A DNA stretch of 64,000 nucleotides from Corynebacterium occultum (GTDB lineage: Bacteria; Actinomycetota; Actinomycetes; Mycobacteriales; Mycobacteriaceae): NCBI RefSeq assembly GCF_009734425.1, contig NZ_CP046455.1, positions 2,790,001 to 2,854,000 of the forward strand, read 5' to 3'. Shown here piece after piece: positions 26,442 to 35,750 of the stretch. The notes beneath the pieces were generated by a model that made no database searches, was not told where the DNA came from, and saw only the letters and a list, made by a program, of their open reading frames with translations. The first letter of the stretch is position 1. Each line of letters begins with the position of its first letter. Position numbers and translations under genes: made by a program.

Positions 26442-28634
26442 TGGCCTATCCATGTGTTCCTCGACAACTGATGAAATGATCTTTAGCGCCCCCAGCGAAT
26501 CGCCGACCGCCGAGGAGTAGTCCAACTCTTGCTGAGACAACGGCGATCCGTCATCAATCAGACCCCAGATCCTTGCGCCCGATCCCCGATAATCCGACAA
26601 CTTGGAAGGAAGGAAGGGGTTAATACTCAATCCGGCGTTCCGGGAAATGTCATTCACGAGGAGAACATCAAATTTTGTCGTCGCATTGAGGAACTCCATG
26701 TAGGGAAGATAAGGATTGATCTTCACCACATCATTCAGGTTCCATTGATCAACTTTCTTCTTCGCCTCCTCAACGGAATTGCAGAAAATATGGAGCATGA
26801 CCTGGGATCTTTCCTCGGCTCTACAATTTATCAGCGCCGTGAACAGGTCACCTAGTCCACGATTCGTGTAGAAGGAACCAAAATAGCCGATGTTCACTAC
26901 GGAATTTGACAAATTGTAATTCGATTCGACGGCGAAATAGGAACTCTTCGTGGGCGTAGGATGTGGCCGGACAACAGACTTCTCCTGCACCATGTGACGA
27001 AAGCTCGGCTCATAGTGTGAGAGCATGTAGTCCATCTGATTCTGGTTCGTAAAAATCACTTCATCCGCAAGGATAAACGTCGAGATCTCGACGAGATCAA
27101 ACAGTGTTTCCACCTCCCCCACTTCATAATGATGAGCCTCCACAACATCAAAAAGTGACTTCGAGACATTATTGTGGACCAAACCACCAGGCCGCTTCTG
27201 ACCGTCAACTCCGAATCGAAGCGGATCGGAGAACTCTGCGGTCCAGACAACATGTGGGTTCCGCCGCTTGTAGAGCGCAGCAGCCACATGAGAACCAACC
27301 CACAACGCCCGAGAGTAGAGACTGCGGTAAGATTTTTCCTCCGACAGACTCTCCGCACGTTTCAAGGCTTCCTCTGCAAACTGCGAAATACTCGCCCAAC
27401 CAGCAAAAGAAGGCGCAGAATTGATCACGATTCTGTCTTCAATCCAGCGCGCCGACAGGAACGACGACGACTGATCCTTGCGCCGAACCTTAGACATATC
27501 ATTTGAGATAACGTCTACGTACTTCTGACGCTCTGCGATAGCCTTTTCCGCAACTACTGCTGAGGTGTCCGAAAATGGCGAGAAGCAATACGAAATTACA
27601 AGATCATGTGCTTTTCCCCTGTTCACAGTACCCCATGGAAAATCGAGAAAACCCAACGATCCCAGATAGTTCTCCAGGTCCTCTGCTTCCTCCGGATGCC
27701 CGTCCAAATATCGCTTCACAAAACCTAGTTGGGCATTCTCCAGCTGTTGCCTAGCTGCCAAATTGACTTCTGGAACGGCAATCCTACGCAGCTCAAAAAT
27801 GCAATCAACTCGCTGCTTGACGTTGAAGTCGAAAGATTCAGGTTGGCGTGACACAGAATCAGGGCTCAGAGTACGTAGGTAAGCACTATCGGAAAGTACT
27901 TCAGAAAAGACAACTTTCAAATCACTCGTGCTGAGAAGATTTGCAAAGAAGACTAAATCTTCTCCACTCCTCAGTTTTGTGCTGTATTTGAACTTCATCA
28001 ACTGGTAGACCGAAATCAGCTTGCACGCATTGAAACCCAAAACCCATGGAACCTCTTTCAACGGAACAGAGGTACCCGATCGTTCGGAAATCTTCGTATT
28101 GAGAGCATTGTTCTCATCCCTACCAGATTCAGAGCAGTTGATGATGGGACTAATCACGACTGCATCTTCACTCGCAAGACTAAAGGAATTCTCCAGAAAA
28201 TGCGGTTCAACTTGGTCATCTGCATCAATAAAAGTTATGTACTCATACTTCGCGAGGGAAATACCAATATTCCGAGCGTTCCCAGCATTAGATACATCTG
28301 AGCCGAATACTCTCAAATTGAAATCTGGGAACTCTTCTGCAAAGTCGTGGATTGCCTTTTCAGTACCATCATCCGGTCCGTTGCAGACGACGATCACTTC
28401 AAACTTCGAGTGATCTAGAGACTGTTCTTCGAGCGAGCGTAGAGTTTCAATAACGGTGCCCACCGAGAGGTATGAAGCAACGATGACAGAGATTCCACTC
28501 TCATACCTTCTGCGAACCTTCGGGTCTTTCCAGTCGCGATTCTGAAGACGATCCAGCCATTGCCGCTCCTGCTGAATTGCAGTTCCACTTTGAAGCAGCT
28601 TATAAGCTAATACAGTATTTGTTAGGTCAGTCAT
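26436..28634 (-). CDS. Two-domain glycosyltransferase (GT2 + GT4-like)
   Basis: A 732-residue protein. The N-terminal GT-A domain (residues ~45-290) has SVIVASYLSVGTVIETLRSL, the acidic nucleotide motif in EVIVVCNGPDDGTEKAI and the D-x-D equivalent in YEYITFIDADDQVEP. The C-terminal half (~350-730) resembles a GT-B fold: VISYCFSPFSDTSAVVAEKA, VVRPHPTPTKSSYF, VVNIGYFGSFYTNRGLGDLF, PSKLSDYRGSGARIWGLID. Base composition is clearly lower in GC than the flanking genes. Its ATG overlaps the stop of the coiled-coil gene, so they are one operon. The last residues (DRPH and stop) fall in an IS-like repeat, so the native C-terminus may be altered. Confidence 0.75.
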   Translation of the reverse strand: MTDLTNTVLAYKLLQSGTAIQQERQWLDRLQNRDWKDPKVRRRYESGISVIVASYLSVGTVIETLRSLEEQSLDHSKFEVIVVCNGPDDGTEKAIHDFAEEFPDFNLRVFGSDVSNAGNARNIGISLAKYEYITFIDADDQVEPHFLENSFSLASEDAVVISPIINCSESGRDENNALNTKISERSGTSVPLKEVPWVLGFNACKLISVYQLMKFKYSTKLRSGEDLVFFANLLSTSDLKVVFSEVLSDSAYLRTLSPDSVSRQPESFDFNVKQRVDCIFELRRIAVPEVNLAARQQLENAQLGFVKRYLDGHPEEAEDLENYLGSLGFLDFPWGTVNRGKAHDLVISYCFSPFSDTSAVVAEKAIAERQKYVDVISNDMSKVRRKDQSSSFLSARWIEDRIVINSAPSFAGWASISQFAEEALKRAESLSEEKSYRSLYSRALWVGSHVAAALYKRRNPHVVWTAEFSDPLRFGVDGQKRPGGLVHNNVSKSLFDVVEAHHYEVGEVETLFDLVEISTFILADEVIFTNQNQMDYMLSHYEPSFRHMVQEKSVVRPHPTPTKSSYFAVESNYNLSNSVVNIGYFGSFYTNRGLGDLFTALINCRAEERSQVMLHIFCNSVEEAKKKVDQWNLNDVVKINPYLPYMEFLNATTKFDVLLVNDISRNAGLSINPFLPSKLSDYRGSGARIWGLIDDGSPLSQQELDYSSAVGDSLGALKIISSVVEEHMDRPH

Positions 28635-29404
28635 GCCCTGTTATTCCTTCGCGCCCAGTACTTCAGTGTCATCGATCCCAGTTTGGAACTGGCAAGTGCG
28701 TTGTAACTGGACTGCAGTTTGGAGTGCTCGGAATCCAGCTCTCGCAGTTTCCCATCTAAATCACTATTCACTGAAGAAAGGTCAGCAACCTCTTCCTGGA
28801 CAGCTTTGAGTTCAAGATCCTGCGCCTTCTTCTCCCTCTTCACCCTCTCCAGCTGAGAGAAGACATTGTCATATTTCGAATTTGCGTCGTCGAAGTGTTC
28901 AAGAAGGTAGGAGTACCGCCACAGTAGCTGTTTAAACAGCTGAGGAGGCATGGGCACCGATTCACTTCCAATTTCTTCCAAAAGCTCAGGAGTCGAAGGG
29001 ATAAGACCAGGCCGTTTGGCAGAAATTTCCTGATCTCCCGAGGCGGAAAGGAGCAAATGTGCGGTACCTTCGACGACCCGAAACTGTGAGAAATTCGCGC
29101 GCTCAGCTACCGGGGAGAGTGCATGGGCAATATCAGACCGTCGCTCAATGTTCCAGATCAGTTCAAGTACGACATCGGTATTCTGAAGAACCCTGTCCGC
29201 AATTGAATTGAGAATTACTGGGTCTGAGTTTGCAACTACCAGCCTTGTCGGGCAAGAGATCTCCTCGATCTGAGGTAGCTCTTGAATGAACCGACTCTCT
29301 GAAGGCAAAAATCGTAGATCAAGTTCATCCATTACCGCACTATCTATATACGCGAGTACGACTGCAGGAGAACCAGCTATCAATTGCATCCTAACGTTCC
29401 TCAT
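28631..29404 (-). CDS. Coiled-coil protein of unknown function in the glycopolymer locus
   Basis: A 257-residue protein from ATG 29404 (an alternative ATG lies five codons later). Residues 1-140 are a globular alpha/beta segment (AVVLAYIDSAVMDEL, RLVVANSDPVILNSIADRVL) that I do not recognise. Residues ~165-240 form a coiled coil (YDNVFSQLERVKREKKAQDL and SDLDGKLRELDSEHSKLQSS), and the end is basic (LKYWARRNNRA). It is coupled by ATGA overlap to the downstream glycosyltransferase. A scaffold or chain-length role is possible, but unsupported by any motif. Confidence 0.6.
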   Translation of the reverse strand: MRNVRMQLIAGSPAVVLAYIDSAVMDELDLRFLPSESRFIQELPQIEEISCPTRLVVANSDPVILNSIADRVLQNTDVVLELIWNIERRSDIAHALSPVAERANFSQFRVVEGTAHLLLSASGDQEISAKRPGLIPSTPELLEEIGSESVPMPPQLFKQLLWRYSYLLEHFDDANSKYDNVFSQLERVKREKKAQDLELKAVQEEVADLSSVNSDLDGKLRELDSEHSKLQSSYNALASSKLGSMTLKYWARRNNRA

Positions 29405-30192
29405 TTCTCTCGGGATTCTGCGGAGTCACCTATGGGAGCCTCTCGCTCCGCTGACTCAGCTCAACCAAGCAGTATCACACGCAAAAAGGGACTTGCTCAA
29501 GTGGCTGCTTCACTGGGGAGATTTTACCCCAGAGAATGGTCCACCACGACCTGAAAATTCGCATCACAGAGGCAATTGCTACTGGGAACTTTGGCGTCGG
29601 TTCACCTCAGACTAATATGCCCCGAGATCTGCTCACTACACAGATTGGTGGGTAAGGAAGAGATCCTACTCATCACTTTGGCGCTACTGCACAGACTCGC
29701 AACTATACTGCAGAAATCGAATCTTGATAGAGTATCCTGCACCAACCCAAGTCGGACCTCCGGACAATTGGGGAATCATGAATCGAGATGGGGTGCCGAC
29801 CAACCGTCTCCATCCGTTCTTTCCCGAAGCCAAGAGCGCTTCGCGATAGAAGGTTCTCCGTCATACTGCTTCAGTTATCCGTGGAGCCGACTTCTCCATC
29901 TGATCTCCTGAGGAGTAGACTTCGGTTCAGGTTGCTCCCAGAGACGATCCAGCCCAAAGACAAATCCGCATTCTCATGAGCATCGCTGCCCTGGCTTCGC
30001 AAGATCAACTCGATCTAGCCCGAATTTTTCACGTGAATTCGTTTCGTGATGAGCACGTGGGGGTAGCAGCAGCAAAGATCGACGAGATCCCGGCGGGTGC
30101 TGGTGCCGGGGTACCCAGGTTCCAGGTCCGTTGAGTAGTGGTGGCTGTGGACTGCGCGTTGATAAAAAAGGCGGGGCAACAAGGAGCCGGGG
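29405..30192. other. 788-base low-GC gap between the coiled-coil gene and the IS1380 transposase
   Basis: No frame here has a ribosome binding site or recognisable protein. It probably contains the promoter of the coiled-coil/glycosyltransferase operon (reading left) near 29405-29500, further decayed sequence, and the undefined right-hand end of the IS1380-type element near 30000-30190. Confidence 0.45.
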
Positions 30193-31599
30193 TCAGGCCG
30201 TGGATCTCAGCCGGGACAAGCCGTGTTCCAGCAGCTCGCGGTGGGCAGCAGCGCCATCGAACCGGATGCTTAACTGTCTGGCGTGCCGGACGACGACACC
30301 AGCGATCGATAGCATTCGGACGCGTAGGGTTTTTGGTTCCCAGACCCACCACCATTGCCGAGATGTGGTTGATGGTGGCGGTGTGGCGGCGGTGATCAGT
30401 CCTGCCCAGCTGATCAGGTTCATCGCCAGCATGGCTGAGTAGGCCCACGCCTGATTCATCCGGAAGGCGGTGTGCGGGAGTTTTCCCAGGCCACAGTCCT
30501 TGACGTCGCGGATGCGTTGCTCACAGCGGCCGCGTGCCCGGTGAAGCTCATCCAAGCGCTGGGCATGGCCGTTCCGGTTGGTGACAAACATCTGGATCCG
30601 TCGCCCATCCAGATCAGTGGTGCGCAACTGCGCACCGCTGGCAGCGTGCTCAACACGGATGATAAACCGCATATCCGGTGGATAATCCTCCAGGGTGATC
30701 CCGACTGGTTCCCCGGCCCAGCAATGCACCCGGCTGGTGATGTCAGCGACATAGGCATCATCGATATCGCTGACTGTTCCATCGGGGCGGATAATGCCCT
30801 GCTTGACCTTACCGCCGAGCGTGGAAGCGATATCGGCGACCTGCCAGAACGTACCGATCCCGACTGAGTACGCCAGGCCTTGTTGGTCGAGGTGGTTGAT
30901 AAACTTCTTTGATCCGCCGGCAGCATCCGTACGGACCAGCAATCTACGGCCCCAGTCATGACCGTCCACGTGGTCAGGCATGCTGTTCATCGTCTGATTC
31001 AGCACCATGATGTGATCAGCGGCGGTATTGGATCCGGCGTTGCCGGGGCGCAGGAGTACGGCGGTCGGCTCCCCGGTCAGCCCTGCTCCGTGATCGATGA
31101 TCGCAGTTAAGGGGTGGAACCCGAAGTGTTTCTTCCACGTCGGCATCGCCTTTTCCTTGTCCGAGTGGGACGCGACTTCCGTGGCGTCGATGTCCACGAC
31201 CAGCGGATTCGCAATGGTTGCTGTGGTGGCGGGGTTGCGGGCCCTGCACGCGCGCCAGGCTGTGGTGCGGGCGGTTTTCATCCCTGACAGCACCGCTGCG
31301 GTGCTGGCATCATCGATGAGTTCAGCACTGTGTTCGTCCTCGTCGCCGGAATCGTGGAGTTCGTGGTGGCGGCGATGGATCGTCGAGTCCGAGGGGATCT
31401 TATCGATCAGCCCGGTTCCGACCAACGGGTTCAGCAGGTCGATGTCGCTGGCGTCGTCGCCACCGATCGCCAGGGCCAGGGCGAGTGAGGTCATGGTGTG
31501 GCCGGTGGTGTGGACCAGGTTCGGCTTCTGCCGGTCACCAAGTGCGGTGTCGATTGCGTCGGCGACGCCGACCCGGTCGGCGGCTTGTGCCAGTAGCAT
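30193..31599 (-). CDS. IS1380-family transposase
   Basis: A 468-residue DDE transposase of the IS1380/DDE_Tnp_1 group: first Asp in PLVVDIDATEVASHSDKEKA, TAIIDHGAGLTGEP, second acidic region in LLVRTDAAGGSKKFINHLDQ, YPPDMRFIIRVEHAASGAQL, and ARGRCEQRIRDVKDCGLGKL with the conserved C-terminal Glu/Arg, then FRMNQAWAYSAMLAMNL. The first ATG (31599) comes after an open stretch back to a stop at 31663-31665. The family usually has about 20-30 further N-terminal residues, so the N-terminus may be clipped. Terminal inverted repeats were not identified. Confidence 0.85.
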   Translation of the reverse strand: MLLAQAADRVGVADAIDTALGDRQKPNLVHTTGHTMTSLALALAIGGDDASDIDLLNPLVGTGLIDKIPSDSTIHRRHHELHDSGDEDEHSAELIDDASTAAVLSGMKTARTTAWRACRARNPATTATIANPLVVDIDATEVASHSDKEKAMPTWKKHFGFHPLTAIIDHGAGLTGEPTAVLLRPGNAGSNTAADHIMVLNQTMNSMPDHVDGHDWGRRLLVRTDAAGGSKKFINHLDQQGLAYSVGIGTFWQVADIASTLGGKVKQGIIRPDGTVSDIDDAYVADITSRVHCWAGEPVGITLEDYPPDMRFIIRVEHAASGAQLRTTDLDGRRIQMFVTNRNGHAQRLDELHRARGRCEQRIRDVKDCGLGKLPHTAFRMNQAWAYSAMLAMNLISWAGLITAATPPPSTTSRQWWWVWEPKTLRVRMLSIAGVVVRHARQLSIRFDGAAAHRELLEHGLSRLRSTA

Positions 31600-31757
31600 G
31601 AGTCCGGCGTTGGAACATAGTTGGGAAGTGGCGGGGGTATCGATATGAAAGCTGGTGAGTTGTCACCTAAGAAGGTGATCCTTTCGACCTGGTTTTGGAA
31701 GCGTCGAGAACTCCCATTTTACCTGGTCAGGATCACTTTCGTCGTCTTCCTTGTCCC

Positions 31758-31791
31758 TATTTTCTTCATTCCCATGAAAACACCGGGCTAA
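31758..31791 (+). repeat. Imperfect 34-base direct repeat, copy 2
   Basis: Partner of 26408-26441 in the same orientation. It runs directly into the IS982-type transposase remnant. Confidence 0.6.
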
Positions 31792-32086
31792 CGGTGCCTG
31801 GCTGGAAGACGAGCTGACAACTGGTGGTGTTGAGTTGCTTCGCCCGGCCCGGAAAGGGGAAAAACCCAGGCCAGGAAAACAATTCTTGAAACCATTGCGG
31901 CAGACTATCGAGTCGGTGTTCAACACGATGAAAAGCCAGCTCCATCTTGAACGACACGGCAGCCGCACTGCCGGTGGGTTGGTCTGCCAGGTCGTTAAAC
32001 GCCTGCTGGCATTAACCGCAGCGATCTGGCATAACCACGCCACCGGCCAACCTGCCCTGCGATCACTGATCGCCTATGACCACTAA
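31789..32086 (+). pseudogene. IS982-family transposase, C-terminal remnant
   Basis: The open frame reads GAWLEDELTTGGVELLRPAR, RQTIESVFNTMKSQLHLERH, then LLALTAAIWHN and ending RSLIAYDH. This is the characteristic C-terminal part of IS982-group transposases (R-P-x-R-K, R-Q-x-I-E-x-V-F, IWHN). About two thirds of the gene is missing. Confidence 0.75.
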
Positions 32087-32115
32087 ACCCCCAGCACACC
32101 CTTGGACTCAATCAT

Positions 32116-33276
32116 CTAGAACCATTTCTTGAGGAATTCTCGGGTTTCATGAACTTCGTCCCAGTCAGATTCTGAGTACGGGACCAAATCAAGGTTGCTC
32201 AGCTTTTCAAATAGTGGATTGCGGAGATGGCGGGGTGTCCAGTGATAAAAATCCGTATTCACACGGGTCATAAAATCCATCCTGTGCGATTTTGAGAAAG
32301 TAACGGCTTCAGCCGGAATCTCGTCATACAATGGAGCAATTAGGTCCATCCGCCCTTTAGCCATGAAATAAAGGGCAGAGAGCGCCGTGGTATAGGAGCC
32401 CCCAAAGCCGACTTTGTTCTTCCACTCCGGATTGAAGTCAGAAATCGGGTTCTTGACTCCAAGTTCCTCCGCCAGCAAAGTCACCATCGACTGTTTGTAG
32501 TACTGCTTTCTGTCTCCATTATTTGCCAGGGACTGCAACGAGGCAGCCACCTCTTCGGGGTGTGTCTGCAGCATGATCCTAGTGGTCCCAATTTCGGTGA
32601 TACCAGAGGTAATCGGCGCCTCTTGAAGACCGATGCTTTCCATGAGAGGAATCTTTCTCGGAGAGGCTGGGAAGGAGAACCTTTCCCCGAGAATCGTACC
32701 GAAGACGTGGTACTTGGCTCCGAGATGGTAAGAACAGAGAATGGTGCCTGTCGCCATAAATAACCAGTTATTGCTAGTCAACGCCGTCCGTTGATCGGGA
32801 ACTTGCCTGATGTTGGTTTTGATTGTAATGGGATTGAATCGGCCAAAGTACTCGGCTTCTCGCTTGAACCATCCCCCTAGATCCAATGAAACCAGGTGAG
32901 TGTCATCAGGCAAGAGTGCCTTGGCCGCAATCGAGTCGAAGCCTCCGCTAAAGCTGAGAATGGTGCCGTCCCGATCCTCAGAATCTCGTTGAGGTTCCCT
33001 CGGTTTGGTCGGGGCACTCACGTCTGCCCTAGTGAAACTCCTAATGCTTTCGAGCGCTTCACCATCAATTTCAAAGTCGAATGAGACCTCATCAAATGCG
33101 CGACCGCACAACGGAGCAACTGCGATTGCCACCAATGAAGATGTAGTTTCAATCTCACGATCGAACTCATACCAAATTTCATGGTCGGTGTTATCGTAGT
33201 GCATAGTCAGCGAGACTCGGCGACTTGAAATATTCAAGTCCTTGAATGAGATACTCCGCAAATTGACATCTTTCAT
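32116..33276 (-). CDS. PP-loop (adenine nucleotide alpha-hydrolase-like) enzyme
   Basis: A 386-residue protein. I chose ATG 33276, with AAAGGA about 9 bases upstream; the frame is open to 33327. The PP-loop S-G-G-x-D-S is in TILSFSGGFDSIAAKALLP (about residues 105-123). It is followed by HLVSLDLGGWFKREAEYFG and a second conserved-looking region, NNWLFMATGTILCSYHLGAK and HVFGTILGERFSF. PP-loop enzymes adenylate a carboxyl or amide group. The overall pattern reminds me of MurL (ATP-dependent epimerase of the L-Ala-L-Glu stem) and other PP-loop wall enzymes; I cannot confirm this without a search. It lies 122 bases downstream of the ATP-grasp gene on the same strand. Confidence 0.7.
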   Translation of the reverse strand: MKDVNLRSISFKDLNISSRRVSLTMHYDNTDHEIWYEFDREIETTSSLVAIAVAPLCGRAFDEVSFDFEIDGEALESIRSFTRADVSAPTKPREPQRDSEDRDGTILSFSGGFDSIAAKALLPDDTHLVSLDLGGWFKREAEYFGRFNPITIKTNIRQVPDQRTALTSNNWLFMATGTILCSYHLGAKYHVFGTILGERFSFPASPRKIPLMESIGLQEAPITSGITEIGTTRIMLQTHPEEVAASLQSLANNGDRKQYYKQSMVTLLAEELGVKNPISDFNPEWKNKVGFGGSYTTALSALYFMAKGRMDLIAPLYDEIPAEAVTFSKSHRMDFMTRVNTDFYHWTPRHLRNPLFEKLSNLDLVPYSESDWDEVHETREFLKKWF

Positions 33277-33398
33277 GAAAGAAAGTCCTTTCAAACAGTT
33301 TCTAACGCTGTACCATGAAAATTCCAATATAAATCTGAAACCACTACAAGAATTGCGGAGGTTCGATCTATCCGCGTAATGGTAGGCTCAGCACTCAA

Positions 33399-34465
33399 TC
33401 ACTTTTCGCCGTACTTCGAATTGAAGTACTCCACGATATCCAAATCAACCGCTCGTGGCTCTCCATGTGTCGGATAACGATGAAGTTCCAAAGAAGCCGC
33501 CGTATTCACTTCAATAACGTAGGCAGTATCGGCATCCCCCAAGTCACTGACCATCAGATCAATACCGGCAACCTCCAGGTGAGGAATAGCCTGCATCGAT
33601 CTGATCGACAGCTCCTTGATCTCGTCGCAGACTGCCGACGTGACATCAAGGATGAATCCTCCATTGGTGGGAGTGTTGAAGGGGTTCAAGAACACGATCT
33701 CACCTGCAGCCGGAACAGAATCTTCCTGATACCCTTGGCCAGCGATAAATTCCCATTTTATAACAACCGGCATTTTCTTAGCACGGTAGTGAACCTCCCG
33801 CGATTTGTGGATTTCTTCGATCAGGGTTGTGAGATTCCTAATGCCGTCACCTTCGACAAAAGGCTGGATACGTGCAACTACGCTGACGACTTCATCCCCA
33901 ATGACAAAAGCCCGAAGCTCAACGCCATCCACGTACTTTTCAATCAACACGTTCGAGCTCTTTCGCCCATCGGCAAGAGCATGGCTCCAAGCAAGTTCAA
34001 ACTGCTCACGATTGCGCACCCCGACCGTAACGCCCTTAGACCCCCCGGAATCTGTCGCCTTTACGACTACCGGTTTCGGCATTTTCTCAAAGAAGGCAGC
34101 CGCTACTTCCGGCTCGGACGGTGCGAAATCTCCACCAGCTGGGGTCGAAAGATTTGCGAGATCAAGCATTCTCTTGGTCAGATGCTTACGCCGACAAATT
34201 TGTTCAGTCGCAGGTGGGTGCTTGTACACCTTCCCCCCCCCCCCACCATTGAAAGGGTAGTGGAACCGTCTGGAGAGGTGATCTTGTTCTGGGTAAATCG
34301 GCTCGCAGGGTCCTCGATGGATTCGACCACCCAACCAAATTTTTCAAATTTTCCCGTTATACTCCGGATCGCGGATCGCGTAGTATCCAGGTGATTCATT
34401 TGCAAGCCTGGACCGGTAAGCCGCTCTCGGATAAATTTTCTCAGCAAGGTGTAATCATCAGCCAT
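33399..34465 (-). CDS. ATP-grasp ligase interrupted by a one-base frameshift in a G12 run (possible phase-variable gene)
   Basis: The 5' part starts at ATG 34465 (AAAGGAG upstream) and reads MADDYTLLRKFIRERLTGPG ... SPDGSTTLSMVGGGG. It then enters twelve G (coding strand; C at 34233-34244). In the present frame this yields RCTSTHLRLNKFVGVSI and a stop at 34178. One extra G (or two fewer) joins it to the long 3' frame: KVYKHPPATEQICRRKHLTK, then KPVVVKATDSGGSKGVTVG (ATP-binding loop), NVLIEKYVDGVELRAFVIGD, FVEGDGIRNLTTLI and YVIEVNTAASLELHRYPTHG (metal ligands E/N). The restored protein is about 355 residues, closest to the cyanophycin-synthetase/GshF type of ATP-grasp. These enzymes join an amino group to an acyl-phosphate. 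Confidence 0.75.
34233..34244 (-). repeat. Homopolymer run of twelve C (G on the coding strand)
   Basis: It lies inside the ATP-grasp gene, about 75 codons from its start. By far the longest mononucleotide run noticed in the window. Confidence 0.95.
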
Positions 34466-34874
34466 CAAGCAACTCCTTTAAATTAGTGCTGAAATATTTC
34501 ACTACCAGCATCTGGTCTACCCACTAAAGACTGACAGTAGAGACGCGGAATTCCGCGTTAGTTCCTGTTGTCTCGACACAACGCAATATTAGGACATCGC
34601 GCCTGATCCGGCCTTAGGAACACTCTACAATGGGGCAAACACATACCCTCTCGATTCAAAGAGTCCATACAGTCATTTAATTTTCTGAAGGAGGATTGCC
34701 CACCCTCTGTTGGGAGCATCTGTGCCATTGGTCAGGCCCACCTTTGCCAGCCTGTTCCAACTCGCGATTAACAGTCCAAGTACAACTGCTTTCATACATC
34801 AGTCAAAACTTGACAATTCCTGCCCCTGAGCTGAGCTTTCTCATCGAGAAATGTTTGCTTTCTCCTTTTGGCAC
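34466..34874. other. 409-base AT-rich gap upstream of the ATP-grasp gene
   Basis: No gene supported. It should hold the promoter of the ATP-grasp/PP-loop pair; on the - strand GTCCTAATATTGCG (about 34584-34597) is a possible -10 region. The plus-strand frame at 34696-34944 overlaps the next gene and looks random. Confidence 0.45.
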
Positions 34875-35693
34875 TCAATTGGGCATAGAAGGATCAAAAG
34901 GGGAATTCTCAAGAAGCCCTGGGACAAGGCCCTCCAGCCCATAAGGCGTCGGCGAAGTAGTAGTTCCGGTGGTGGTCTCGGGAGTCGTCTGCTCCCCTTC
35001 GCCTCCCTCTCCAGGGGTACCTTCCTCGGCTGTTGTTTCCTCTGTCTCCGAAGGTTCGGGGGTTGCGGACGGTTCCTGAGTCGGGAGAACATGTGCACCA
35101 CCGTCAGGCAGCCCCTGACCACCGGGGTTCGCAGGCTGGGAAGTTGTGGGCTCTGATGGCGTAGGGACCGGTTCCGGAGTTGCGCTCGAGATGGTTGTGG
35201 ACGTAATGCTGCTGGCCGTCGGGGCGACCGGTTCCGAAGTCCGAACCACTGTGCCGTACCGCTTCATCGCCCCAAGTGAAGCCGTTCCGCTATCAGCCTC
35301 GGAGACTCTGGTTGTTGCGGTGTTGTTCAGCACCGTTGTTGGCTCGCTCGATTCATTTGCGGATCGTGCATCGACTTCGTCTGCCTGGATGATGTCATCC
35401 TCGCCCATACTGACATCAGTAGTTGTCAGAGGGTACACAATAGTCACAGCTCCCGCGATCATGAAAACACCACCAGCAGCGGACATGGCTTTGAATCTGG
35501 GGGTTTGTTTTCCACTCTGCGATCGCCTAGTCCACCAGACCATGGGCACCAGAGCTCCGATACCGAGCAGCGTCAAACCGATGCCGAACATGAAATCATC
35601 CGCTAGGGTGAACAGTCCCCAGATGAGAAGAAGCAGAGAGATGAGCAGTACCGCCCACGCGAAAATCAGCTTCCTCAGGTACTTCTTCGTCAT
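34875..35693 (-). CDS. Membrane protein with long Thr/Pro/Glu-rich extracytoplasmic tail
   Basis: A 272-residue protein starting at ATG 35693. Three membrane segments fill residues ~10-30, 33-52 and 70-90 (WAVLLISLLLLIWGLFTLAD, FGIGLTLLGIGALVPMVWW, AGGVFMIAGAVTIVYPL). The remaining 180 residues are low-complexity, rich in Thr, Pro, Ser, Glu and Gly (TPSEPTTSQPANPGGQG, ETEETTAEEGTPGEGGEG). No family recognised. Such tails often span the wall or carry glycosylation. It is in line with the exporter operon (57 bases after the ATPase gene). Confidence 0.65.
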   Translation of the reverse strand: MTKKYLRKLIFAWAVLLISLLLLIWGLFTLADDFMFGIGLTLLGIGALVPMVWWTRRSQSGKQTPRFKAMSAAGGVFMIAGAVTIVYPLTTTDVSMGEDDIIQADEVDARSANESSEPTTVLNNTATTRVSEADSGTASLGAMKRYGTVVRTSEPVAPTASSITSTTISSATPEPVPTPSEPTTSQPANPGGQGLPDGGAHVLPTQEPSATPEPSETEETTAEEGTPGEGGEGEQTTPETTTGTTTSPTPYGLEGLVPGLLENSPFDPSMPN

Positions 35694-35750
35694 GAGTATC
35701 CTTCTGGCTCCACAGCCATCGGTTCAGGTTTTCTGAACGACCTTGACGGT

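Noticed and set aside
29286..29911. Two overlapping plus-strand frames in the low-GC gap
   Set aside because: No recognisable domain and no start signals; considered as decayed gene remnants but nothing could be matched.
34696..34944. 82-codon plus-strand frame in the gap before the ATP-grasp gene
   Set aside because: Runs into the opposite membrane-protein gene, no ribosome binding site, no protein-like pattern.
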